The translations under genes and the position numbers were made by a program. Below the pieces are notes generated by a model, which was not told the DNA's origin, made no database searches, and worked only from the letters and a program-made list of their open reading frames with translations. From Streptomyces harbinensis (GTDB taxonomy: Bacteria; Actinomycetota; Actinomycetes; Streptomycetales; Streptomycetaceae): DNA of 64,000 nucleotides. Shown here in pieces: positions 24,294 through 32,505 of the stretch. The stretch covers positions 620,184 through 684,183 of the forward strand of contig NZ_FPAB01000003.1 in NCBI RefSeq assembly GCF_900116145.1, read 5' to 3'. Position 1 is the stretch's first letter. Each line of letters starts with the position of its first letter.

Positions 24294-24935
24294 ATGTCGA
24301 ACCGCATCACGAACCGCATCGCCAAGGTCTCCAATGTCCGCACCCGTGCCGCCGTGCTGGCCGCCGGACTGGGCGCATCGGCGGTCCTGACGGTGGGCGT
24401 GGCGACGGCCGCCGAGGGTTCCCAGCAGACCCCCGACCTGTTCGCCGCCCACACCGCCAGCCAGCTCGCCGACTCCACCGGCGCCCAGGCCGACGCCGTG
24501 ACCGCGGTCCAGAACTCCTGGATCAGCCCGATCGGCGGCGACTACAGCCTCACCGCCACCTTCGGCAACAGCGGTGACCGCTGGGCCAGCAAGCACAGCG
24601 GCCAGGACTTCGCCGTCCCGGTGGGCACCGACGTCCTCGCCGTGCACAGCGGCACCGTCGTCAAGGCCGGCGGCAACGGCGCCGGCGACGGCCCGGCCTA
24701 CGGCAACGCCATCGTGATCAAGCACGACGACGGCACCTACTCGCAGTACGCCCACCTGAACAAGATCGACGTGAAGGTCGGCCAGCAGCTGAACACCGGC
24801 GACAAGATCGCCGAGTCCGGCAACACCGGCAACAGCAGCGGCCCGCACCTGCACTTCGAGATCCGGACCAGCCCGGACTACGGCACCGCCATCGACCCGA
24901 TGGCCTTCCTGCACAGCAAGGGCGCCACGGTCTGA
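24294..24935 (+). CDS. Secreted M23-family metallopeptidase
   Basis: A 213-aa protein. ATG 24294 is preferred over 24240 because it has GCGAGG upstream and directly precedes a signal peptide (MSNRITNRIAKVSNVRTRAA, then a hydrophobic stretch ending VATAAEG). The catalytic domain fills about 80-213: zinc ligand region SKHSGQDFAVPVGTD, then HLNKIDVKVGQQL and the HLHFEIR motif that supplies the other His ligands. It is a cell-wall endopeptidase cutting peptide cross-links, with no LysM or other wall-binding domain. The gene is monocistronic and ends in a strong hairpin. No c-di-AMP riboswitch of the kind found before other Streptomyces wall hydrolases is visible. Confidence 0.9.
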   Translation: MSNRITNRIAKVSNVRTRAAVLAAGLGASAVLTVGVATAAEGSQQTPDLFAAHTASQLADSTGAQADAVTAVQNSWISPIGGDYSLTATFGNSGDRWASKHSGQDFAVPVGTDVLAVHSGTVVKAGGNGAGDGPAYGNAIVIKHDDGTYSQYAHLNKIDVKVGQQLNTGDKIAESGNTGNSSGPHLHFEIRTSPDYGTAIDPMAFLHSKGATV

Positions 24936-24957
24936 CCCGACCGCGCCCACCGCGACC

Positions 24958-24996
24958 GCGCCCCGCCGGACACCGCACAGGTGCCCGGCGGGGCGC
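24958..24996. terminator. Hairpin between M23 and GDPD genes
   Basis: GCGCCCCGCCGG and CACC (24958-24974) pair with GGTG and CCGGCGGGGCGC (24980-24996), with one internal A/C mismatch and a 5-nt loop. It lies between convergent genes and may serve both. Confidence 0.7.
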
Positions 24997-25060
24997 CGCC
25001 ATGTCCGGGGCCGGCCGCCGGTGGCCGGCAGTGGCCACCGGCAGCCGGACCGGTGTCCGT

Positions 25061-25966
25061 TCAGCCGCCGATCGCCTCCCGGACCACGTCCGGGAAGTTG
25101 GTGATGATCCCGTCCACGCCCAGCCCCGCGATCCGGGCGGCCGTCGGGCCGTCGTTGATCGTCCAGGCGTTGACCTCCAGCGGCTCGCCGTGCACCCCGT
25201 CCACCGCCTGGATGGCCGCAACGTACTCGGCGGTGAGATCCGTGTACCGGGGGCCGATCTGGTCGGAGAACTCCGCGTAGTACGGCAGCTCCGCCACCGG
25301 CGGCGTGCCCAGGAAGCCGGTCTTCACCTCGGGTGCCAGCTCGTGCACCGTACGCACCGAGTCGCCGCTGAAGCTCTGGAGCACCACCCGCTCGCCCGGG
25401 TACGCCTCCGCCAGCCAGCCGGCCCGGTCCAGCTCGGCCAGGATCTGCCGCTCGATCCCCGGGTACAGCTCGGGGGACTTGATCTCCAGCAGCAGTTTCT
25501 GGTCGTTCGCGGTCAGCCGGTGCAGATACTGCCGCAGGGTCGGTACCCGTTCGGCCAAGAACTCGTCACCGAACCAGCTGCCCGCGTCCAGCCGGGCGAT
25601 CTCGCGCGCGGTGAAGTCGCGGACGTTCCACGGCGAGCGGTCGGGGAAGACCGCCGCCGCGTTGGTGGTGCGCGCCAGGGTGGTGTCGTGCATCGCGATC
25701 AGCTGGTGGTCCTTGGTGCGCTGGACGTCGATCTCCACCCACTCGGTGTCGAGCCGGGCGGCCTCGTCGGCGGCGACCAGGGTGTTCTCCGGGGCGTAGC
25801 CGGATGCACCGCGATGGGCGACGATCAGTGGAGTGGCGGAGGCGGTCGTCACCGGCGCGTCCGCCGCCGGAACGGCAGCGGCGCCGCCGGCGGGGATCAC
25901 GGTGAGCAGAAGCGTGATGACACCGAGGGCCGCGGCCGCGACCGCCGATCCGGGGCGTTTCGACAC
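25061..25966 (-). CDS. Secreted glycerophosphodiester phosphodiesterase
   Basis: A 301-aa protein. GTG 25966 has AGGAG about 7 nt upstream. Signal peptide at 1-31 (SKRPGS, then AVAAAALGVITLLLTVIPAGG). The GDPD TIM barrel has AHRGASGYAPENT (catalytic His and metal-binding Glu), EWVEIDVQ and the second catalytic His in MHDTTL; NAWTINDG and VDGIITNFPD close the barrel. It hydrolyses deacylated phospholipids or teichoic-acid-type glycerophosphodiesters to glycerol 3-phosphate outside the cell, often as a phosphate-scavenging enzyme. No clear PHO box was seen upstream. Confidence 0.92.
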   Translation of the reverse strand: MSKRPGSAVAAAALGVITLLLTVIPAGGAAAVPAADAPVTTASATPLIVAHRGASGYAPENTLVAADEAARLDTEWVEIDVQRTKDHQLIAMHDTTLARTTNAAAVFPDRSPWNVRDFTAREIARLDAGSWFGDEFLAERVPTLRQYLHRLTANDQKLLLEIKSPELYPGIERQILAELDRAGWLAEAYPGERVVLQSFSGDSVRTVHELAPEVKTGFLGTPPVAELPYYAEFSDQIGPRYTDLTAEYVAAIQAVDGVHGEPLEVNAWTINDGPTAARIAGLGVDGIITNFPDVVREAIGG

Positions 25967-26137
25967 ATTGACTCCTATGCGTCGGTTGGTAGGACGTAAT
26001 GATCTTTTCCCCGCAGAAGACCGCGCCAGACAGAAAGATGGTGACTAGCGGCTGAACAGGTAGCGACAATCCGTCACCACAGACGGTCGCAGAGCACTCC
26101 GGAGCCGATTGTCGGTGCCGGGTCGTACGGTGGGGTC

Positions 26138-28258
26138 ATGCGGCCCGTTTCCCACATCGAACGTACGGTGGCGCCCTTCGAGGTCGTCAGCCCCTACCAG
26201 CCCAGCGGCGACCAGCCGGCGGCCATCGCCGACCTGGAGCGGCGGATCAAGGGCGGCGAGAAGGACGTCGTCCTGCTGGGCGCCACCGGCACCGGCAAGT
26301 CGGCCACCACGGCCTGGATGATCGAACGGGTCCAGCGCCCCACCCTGGTGATGGCGCCCAACAAGACACTGGCCGCCCAGCTGGCCAACGAGTTCCGCGA
26401 GCTCCTGCCGAACAACGCCGTCGAGTACTTCGTGTCGTACTACGACTACTACCAGCCCGAGGCGTACGTCCCGCAGACGGACACCTACATCGAGAAGGAC
26501 TCCTCGATCAACGAGGAGGTGGAGCGGCTGCGGCACAGCGCCACCAACTCGCTGCTCACCCGGCGCGACGTGGTCGTGGTGGCGTCCGTCTCCTGCATCT
26601 ACGGCCTGGGCACCCCGCAGGAGTACGTGGACCGCATGGTGCCGCTGAAGGTCGGCGAGGAGATCGACCGGGACGCGCTGCTGCGCCGCTTCGTCGACAT
26701 CCAGTACACGCGCAACGACGTGGCGTTCACCCGCGGCACCTTCCGGGTGCGCGGGGACACCATCGAGATCTTCCCGGTCTACGAGGAGCTGGCCGTCCGG
26801 ATCGAGATGTTCGGCGACGAGATCGAGGCGCTCTCCACCCTGCACCCGCTCACCGGCGAGGTCATCGCCCACGAGCAGCAGCTGTACGTCTTCCCCGCCT
26901 CGCACTACGTGGCAGGACCCGAGCGGATGGAACGGGCCATCGGCGGCATCGAGCGGGAGCTGGCCGAGCGTCTGGAGGAGCTGGAGCGGCAGGGCAAGCT
27001 GCTGGAGGCGCAGCGGCTGCGGATGCGCACCACCTACGACATCGAGATGATGCGGCAGATCGGCACCTGCTCCGGCATCGAGAACTACTCGCTGCACGTC
27101 GACGGCCGCGAGCCCGGCTCCCCGCCGCACACCCTGCTCGACTACTTCCCCGACGACTTCCTGCTGGTCATCGACGAGTCGCACGTCACCGTGCCGCAGA
27201 TCGGGGCGATGTACGAGGGCGACGCCTCCCGCAAGCGGACCCTGGTCGACCACGGCTTCCGGCTGCCCTCGGCCGTGGACAACCGGCCGCTGAAGTGGGA
27301 GGAGTTCCTGGAGCGGATCGGCCAGACGGTGTACCTGTCGGCCACCCCCGGCTCCTACGAGCTCTCCCGCGGCGACGGCGTGGTCGAGCAGATCATCCGG
27401 CCCACCGGCCTGGTCGACCCCGAGGTGGTGGTCAAGCCCACCGAGGGCCAGATCGACGACCTGGTGCACGAGATCCGCACCCGCACCGAGAAGGACGAGC
27501 GGGTGCTGGTCACCACGCTCACCAAGAAGATGGCGGAGGACCTCACCGACTACTTCCTGGAGCTGGGCATCCGGGTCCGCTACCTGCACAGCGACGTGGA
27601 CACCCTGCGCCGGGTCGAGCTGCTGCGCGAGCTGCGGGCCGGTGAGTACGACGTCCTGGTCGGCATCAACCTGCTCCGGGAGGGCCTGGACCTCCCCGAG
27701 GTCTCCCTGGTGGCCATCCTGGACGCCGACAAGGAGGGCTTCCTGCGCTCGGGCACCTCGCTGATCCAGACGATCGGCCGCGCGGCCCGGAACGTCTCGG
27801 GGCAGGTGCACATGTACGCCGACCGGATCACCGCCGCCATGGAGCGGGCCATCGAGGAGACCAACCGGCGCCGCGCCAAGCAGATCGCGTACAACGAGGA
27901 GCGCGGCATCGATCCGCAGCCGCTGCGGAAGAAGATCGGTGACATCGTGGCGTCCATCGCCCGCGAGGAGGTCGACACCCACGATCTGCTGGGCACCGGC
28001 TACCGCCAGGGCGGGGAGCAGCGCAAGGGCAAGGCACCGGTGCCGGTGAAGCAGCCCGCCCGCAAGGGCGAGGCCGAGGGCACCGGGGAGCTGACCGAGC
28101 GCCCCGCCGCCGAGCTGGCGGAGACCATCGAGCAGCTCACCGAGCGGATGCGGTCCGCCGCCGCGGAGCTGCAGTTCGAGGTCGCGGCCCGGCTGCGGGA
28201 CCAGGTCTCCGATCTCAAGAAGGAACTGCGTCAGATGCGCGAGGTGGGCCTGCGCTAG
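26138..28258 (+). CDS. uvrB: UvrABC excinuclease subunit B
   Basis: A 706-aa damage-verification helicase of nucleotide excision repair. P-loop GATGTGKS near residue 44-51, the beta-hairpin [10 protein letters not shown] that clamps DNA, VIDESHV as Walker B, helicase motifs LSATPGSYE and [10 protein letters not shown], and the C-terminal UVR motif ([21 protein letters not shown]) that binds UvrC. -10 TACGGT (26126-26131) ends 6 nt before ATG, so the mRNA is probably leaderless. A TCGAAC half-site lies just inside the gene (26157-26162), but no full LexA box. It is divergent from GDPD. Confidence 0.97.
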   Translation: MRPVSHIERTVAPFEVVSPYQPSGDQPAAIADLERRIKGGEKDVVLLGATGTGKSATTAWMIERVQRPTLVMAPNKTLAAQLANEFRELLPNNAVEYFVSYYDYYQPEAYVPQTDTYIEKDSSINEEVERLRHSATNSLLTRRDVVVVASVSCIYGLGTPQEYVDRMVPLKVGEEIDRDALLRRFVDIQYTRNDVAFTRGTFRVRGDTIEIFPVYEELAVRIEMFGDEIEALSTLHPLTGEVIAHEQQLYVFPASHYVAGPERMERAIGGIERELAERLEELERQGKLLEAQRLRMRTTYDIEMMRQIGTCSGIENYSLHVDGREPGSPPHTLLDYFPDDFLLVIDESHVTVPQIGAMYEGDASRKRTLVDHGFRLPSAVDNRPLKWEEFLERIGQTVYLSATPGSYELSRGDGVVEQIIRPTGLVDPEVVVKPTEGQIDDLVHEIRTRTEKDERVLVTTLTKKMAEDLTDYFLELGIRVRYLHSDVDTLRRVELLRELRAGEYDVLVGINLLREGLDLPEVSLVAILDADKEGFLRSGTSLIQTIGRAARNVSGQVHMYADRITAAMERAIEETNRRRAKQIAYNEERGIDPQPLRKKIGDIVASIAREEVDTHDLLGTGYRQGGEQRKGKAPVPVKQPARKGEAEGTGELTERPAAELAETIEQLTERMRSAAAELQFEVAARLRDQVSDLKKELRQMREVGLR

Positions 28259-28313
28259 CGTCGCCCTTGACTCTTTCTTTACCGGAGTCGCCTGACAAGG
28301 AAGGGGAGCTGTT

Positions 28314-28895
28314 GTGGGCGTCAATTTGTCCAAGGGGCAGGCCGTCAGTCTCGTGAAGTCCGGGGGCGGCGGGCTGTCCGCCGTCCGGATGGGCCTGGGC
28401 TGGCAGGCGGCGCGGCGCGGGTTCTTCAGCAAGATGCTCGGCGGCGGCGGGGACATCGACCTCGACGCCTCGGCCGTGCTGTACGCGGGGACCGAGTCGC
28501 GCGATGTGGTCTTCTTCCAGAAGCTCACCAGTGACGACGGCTCGGTGATCCATACCGGTGACAACCTCACCGGTGGCGCGGGCCAGGAGGACGACGAATC
28601 GATCCTCGTCGATCTCGCCCGGCTGCCGGACGAGATCGACACCATCGTCTTCACCGTGAACTCGTTCACCGGCCAGACCTTCACCGAGGTCGAGAACGCG
28701 TTCTGCCGGCTGGTCGACGAGACCACCGGTGAGGAGCTGGCCCGCTACACGCTGGCCGGCGGCGGTGCGTACACCGGCCAGGTCATGGCCAAGGTCAGCC
28801 GGCGGGACGGCGAGTGGCGGATGACGGCCATCGGCGAGCCCGCCTCCGGCCGGACCTTCCAGGACCTGCTGCCGTCCATCGCCCCGCACCTGTAG
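28314..28895 (+). CDS. TerD-family protein
   Basis: A 193-aa cytoplasmic protein starting at GTG 28314 after GGAAGGGGA. The TerD beta-sandwich is recognisable: start VNLSKGQAVSLVK, the calcium-binding DIDLDASAVLY, then VIHTGDNLTGG and DDESILVDL. TerD proteins bind calcium and are linked to tellurite and other stress resistance; Streptomyces carry many paralogues, some affecting development. No other ter genes are next to it. It ends at a bidirectional hairpin. Confidence 0.9.
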   Translation: MGVNLSKGQAVSLVKSGGGGLSAVRMGLGWQAARRGFFSKMLGGGGDIDLDASAVLYAGTESRDVVFFQKLTSDDGSVIHTGDNLTGGAGQEDDESILVDLARLPDEIDTIVFTVNSFTGQTFTEVENAFCRLVDETTGEELARYTLAGGGAYTGQVMAKVSRRDGEWRMTAIGEPASGRTFQDLLPSIAPHL

Positions 28896-28902
28896 CGGTG
28901 CC

Positions 28903-28940
28903 GGCGGGGCGGGGGCCGCGTGGTCGGCCCCCGCCCCGCC
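28903..28940. terminator. Bidirectional terminator between terD-like and NAGPA-like genes
   Basis: A perfect 16-bp stem, 28903-28918 with 28925-28940, and a 6-nt loop, between convergent genes. Confidence 0.88.
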
Positions 28941-28946
28941 CCGCGG

Positions 28947-31900
28947 TCAGCGGGTGACCCGTACGGTGATCTCCTCCCGTACCCCGCTCACCTCCACCCG
29001 GAGGGTCACCTCCCCGGGGCGCAGCGCCGTGAGCAGGCCGGTCGCCGGATCGAAGGCCGCCACCTGCCGCCGCCCCGCCTCACCGGGCGGCCCGAGGTGC
29101 AGGGCGCGCGACCCCGACCAGTCGGCGCTCACCGGATACCCCACCGGCACCGCGCGGGCCCCGGCCCCGTCCCCCTGGACCACCGTGGCCGCCACCGCCG
29201 CCTCCGTACCGGCCGCCAGGGTCGCGGGCGCGGTGAGGGCGAGACCGTCCACATGGGGCCTGGTCTGCACCGAGAGCCAGTCGCCCGCATCCCCCGGGCC
29301 ACCGGCCCCGCCGCCCGCGGGGCGGCCGGCGGCGCCCCCGTCCACGCCCACCAGGGCCCAGCCGGTGAACCCGCCCTCCCCGGGCGGCGCGGCCGGTGCC
29401 TTCCCGGCGTCCCCGCCGATGACGTACGGCACCCCGTCCCGCCAGGAGCTGTCGAAGACCCCGACGTGCGCCCCGAAGAAGGCCACCCCCTTGCCGGAGG
29501 TACGGCGGAAGTCCGCCAGCCAGCGTTCCAGCAGCGCGGCCTCCATCCGGTCGGTCAGTTCACTGGCCGGCCGCACCGTCGGATCGCGCGGCGGCACATG
29601 GCCGACCACCACCACCGAGCCCACCGACGGGTTCCCCGCGGCGTCCGCCAGGTCCGCCCGCAGCCGCTGGAACTGGGCGAACCCGCCGCCGCGCAGCGTC
29701 AGCGAGGAGGTGTCCAGGGTGATGAAGCGGGTGCCCCGGTGGTCGAAGGTGCGCTGCGCCGGGCCGATGACCTCCTCGAACAGCTCGATGGAGCCGCCCA
29801 TGACCTCGTGGTTGCCCGGCACGTAATACCAGGGCACCGTGTCGCCCAGCTCCTCCTCGATCATCTGCCGGGCGAATTCCAGATCGGCCCGCGAGCCCTC
29901 GTCCACCCAGTCCCCGTTGATCAGCACGAAGTCCGGCTCGGCCGCCCGGGCCTCGCGCAGGGTGCGCCGGGCCGCCGCCGCGAGGGCGCTGTCCGGGTCG
30001 CGGGCCACGAACTGGGCGTCCGAGACGACCGCGAACCGCCAGTCGCGCTCCGCCACCTCCGCTGCCGGGCCGATCAGCGGCCCGCTCGCGGGCACCTCCG
30101 GCGGCAGCCCGGCCTCGGGGGCGGTGCGCACCGTCAGACCGTCGAGCGCGATCGAGCCGGTGTACGCGGCGTCCGGCCGGGTCTCGGCCAGATAGAAGCG
30201 GTGCACGCTCACCGGCAGCGCCAGCCCCTCGGGCACCGGGAACTCGACCTGCCGCCAGCCCTCCCAGGTGACGTGGTCGCCGCGCAGCACCTGGTCGGTG
30301 CCCGCCGCGTCCTTGAGGTGGAGCGAGGGCCAGCCGCCGTGGCCGTCGCCCTCGATCCACAGGGCGAAGCTCTGCGGCGCCCCGGGGACCTCGATGGCGC
30401 GGGGCGGGGTGGCGTACGCGGCGCGGGTGGCGGTGCTGAGCGTGAAGTCGTAGCTCAGACGCAGCGCGCCGCCGCCGTCCTGCCCCGCCGGCTCCGGGGT
30501 GATGCCGCCGGCCGCCCGGGCGTGGCTGAAGGTCCACTCCCCGGCGTCCTCGAAGTCGGCGAGTTCGCTCTCCTCGCCGCCGACGGTGACGGCGAGCACG
30601 GTGCTCAGCCCGCCGGCCGTGGCCCGTACCTGTCCGGCCGTCCCGTCGGCGGCGCCGGCCGCCGTCACCGTGAAGCCGCCCGCGGCCGGATCGGGGGTGA
30701 CGGTGAACAGGGACCGGTCGTACTCCAGCGTCACATCGGCCGGCTCCACCGGGGCGCTGTGCCCGGTGGCGTCCTGACCGACCAGCCCGAACCGCGCGCC
30801 GGCCCCGGCGGCGGTCAGGGCGATCCGGCGGCTGGTCGGGTCGATCCGGGCCAGGTCGCCGAGGACGGTCAGCTCGATGCCGCCGCCCGCCCCGCCCCGT
30901 CCGGCGGTCACCGTGGTGGTGCCGGGGCGGCGCGCGGTGAAGGTGCCGTCCGCGTCCACCCCGCCGACCGAGGGCCGGTCGGTGCGCCAGGCGGGCCGGG
31001 CGGCGGGGGCCGGGCCGTACGTCTCGTCGTGGCCGGTCGCGGTCAGCCGCCGGGTGAGTCCGGGGAAGACCCGTTCGGGGTGTCCGCCGGGCACCGGATC
31101 GGCGGTCGGGGTACGCGCCGGGTCCACCACCGTCTCCACCCGGAACCCGGCCGTGGCGCCGCTGCCGAGCGGCACCGTCACCGCGAGACCGTTGGGCACC
31201 GGGCGCTCCACGCCGTCGGAGGGGCTGTTGACGAGCCGGGGCGCGCTGTCCCCGGGGGCGCGGGCGAGCAGCGTGGTGGAGCCGCCGCCGTCCAGGTTCA
31301 GCGCGGTGTACGCGCCCAGGTCGGCGAGCAGCACCGCCAGCTCGGTGAGGGTGGCGCCGCCCGCGTGCGGCTGCCGGCCCTCCACCGTCACCAGGTACAT
31401 CTCGCCGCCGTCCCGGGAGAAGCCGACCGCGGTGCGCGGGGCCGCCGCGTTGTTGGGCCGGCCCTCCCAGTCCTGCGGCTCCCCGTCGATCACCAGCAGG
31501 CCCCGGCCGCCCACCGCCTCCTCGGGCAGCGGGCTGCCGTCGCCGGTGCGCGCCCCGTACTCCAGCACCACCGTGTCGCCCGGGACCAGCGCGGCGAGAG
31601 TACGGGCCCCGGCGTCCCGGCCCAGCAGCACGCTGGCGCCCTCCGGCACCCGGTCACGGCCGGCCGTACCGGACACCGAGACCACCGTCTCGTCCCGGAC
31701 GAGCACCTCGGTGACGGCGCCGGCCCCGGTGACGGTCAGGGCCCGGTCGGCGGTGCCCCAGCCGGAGGTGTACACGCCGATGCCGCCGGCCGGGACCCGG
31801 GCGGCGTTGTAGGAGGCGACCTCCGCCACGCCGTCCGGCAGCAAAAGGCTGCCCTCGGCGTACACCTCCAGGATCCGGCCCAGTTCCCCCGGGCCCCAGG

Positions 31901-32390
31901 CGGCCACGTCCAGGGGAGCCCCGTCGGAGGCGGAGTGCCGCAGCGCGCCGCCGGTGATGCCGGGGCCCAGCGGCGCCTTGGTGCCGTTGATGTCGAAGAA
32001 GTCGGCGTTCACGGCGGCCACCGTGGCCCGCCCGGGGCCGGGGTCGTGGTCGCGGACCAGGTCGCTCAGCGGAGCGGCGTCCGCCACGTCGTCGGGCGCC
32101 AGCGACTCCACGCGGGCGCCGGCCGACAGATCGACGGTGAGGGACTGGGCGCTGTGCCAGCCGGTGGGCTCCAGGCTCCGATAGCGGGTCAGTTCGGTGC
32201 CCGGGCCCAGCGGCTGGACGGTGCGGGACAGCTCCAGACCCTCGCCGGTGGTCGTGGCGGCCCCGGCCGCCCCGGCCGGCAGCAGGCCCAGGGCCAGGGC
32301 GGCGAGCGCCGCCGCGACCGGGGCCCGGGTCCGCAGGGCCGGCCGGATACGGCGGTGGCGTGCTGTGGTGCTCGGTGCGCGGTGGATCAC
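28947..32390 (-). CDS. Large secreted phosphodiester glycosidase (NAGPA) fused to a metallophosphatase
   Basis: An 1147-aa protein. GTG 32390 has GAGGGAG upstream and opens a signal peptide (Arg-rich, then AALAALALGLLPAGAAGA, ending near 44). A NAGPA phosphodiester glycosidase domain (about 130-400) carries AVNADFFDINGTKAPLG, YLVTVEGR and LNLDGGGSTTLLAR. Beta-sandwich linker domains follow (about 400-720), one with a jelly-roll look (APQSFALWIEGDGHGGWPSLHL). A calcineurin-like metallophosphatase domain (about 740-1000) has VVSDAQ, LINGDWVDEG, VPGNHEV and VVGHVPP. The end is a Big-2-like domain. It probably uncovers and dephosphorylates sugar-1-phosphate linkages in wall or exopolysaccharide. 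It is a single-gene unit between terD-like and uvrA. Confidence 0.8.
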   Translation of the reverse strand: MIHRAPSTTARHRRIRPALRTRAPVAAALAALALGLLPAGAAGAATTTGEGLELSRTVQPLGPGTELTRYRSLEPTGWHSAQSLTVDLSAGARVESLAPDDVADAAPLSDLVRDHDPGPGRATVAAVNADFFDINGTKAPLGPGITGGALRHSASDGAPLDVAAWGPGELGRILEVYAEGSLLLPDGVAEVASYNAARVPAGGIGVYTSGWGTADRALTVTGAGAVTEVLVRDETVVSVSGTAGRDRVPEGASVLLGRDAGARTLAALVPGDTVVLEYGARTGDGSPLPEEAVGGRGLLVIDGEPQDWEGRPNNAAAPRTAVGFSRDGGEMYLVTVEGRQPHAGGATLTELAVLLADLGAYTALNLDGGGSTTLLARAPGDSAPRLVNSPSDGVERPVPNGLAVTVPLGSGATAGFRVETVVDPARTPTADPVPGGHPERVFPGLTRRLTATGHDETYGPAPAARPAWRTDRPSVGGVDADGTFTARRPGTTTVTAGRGGAGGGIELTVLGDLARIDPTSRRIALTAAGAGARFGLVGQDATGHSAPVEPADVTLEYDRSLFTVTPDPAAGGFTVTAAGAADGTAGQVRATAGGLSTVLAVTVGGEESELADFEDAGEWTFSHARAAGGITPEPAGQDGGGALRLSYDFTLSTATRAAYATPPRAIEVPGAPQSFALWIEGDGHGGWPSLHLKDAAGTDQVLRGDHVTWEGWRQVEFPVPEGLALPVSVHRFYLAETRPDAAYTGSIALDGLTVRTAPEAGLPPEVPASGPLIGPAAEVAERDWRFAVVSDAQFVARDPDSALAAAARRTLREARAAEPDFVLINGDWVDEGSRADLEFARQMIEEELGDTVPWYYVPGNHEVMGGSIELFEEVIGPAQRTFDHRGTRFITLDTSSLTLRGGGFAQFQRLRADLADAAGNPSVGSVVVVGHVPPRDPTVRPASELTDRMEAALLERWLADFRRTSGKGVAFFGAHVGVFDSSWRDGVPYVIGGDAGKAPAAPPGEGGFTGWALVGVDGGAAGRPAGGGAGGPGDAGDWLSVQTRPHVDGLALTAPATLAAGTEAAVAATVVQGDGAGARAVPVGYPVSADWSGSRALHLGPPGEAGRRQVAAFDPATGLLTALRPGEVTLRVEVSGVREEITVRVTR

Positions 32391-32505
32391 CAGGACTCCC
32401 TCGGACGCGTCGGCAGCGGGCGCCTCAGCGTTCCAAGGGAGACGGCGCCGCACCAGTGCGGCGCCGTCCATGTCCGGCGAACGGTGGTCGACGAAACCGG
32501 GTGGG

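Noticed and set aside
24000..24294. Possible c-di-AMP (ydaO-type) riboswitch before the M23 peptidase gene
   Set aside because: Streptomyces wall hydrolases often have one, but none of the conserved segments I know could be found in this leader.
26157..26172. LexA box near the uvrB start
   Set aside because: Only the left half TCGAAC is present (9 of 12 overall) and the site is inside the coding region.
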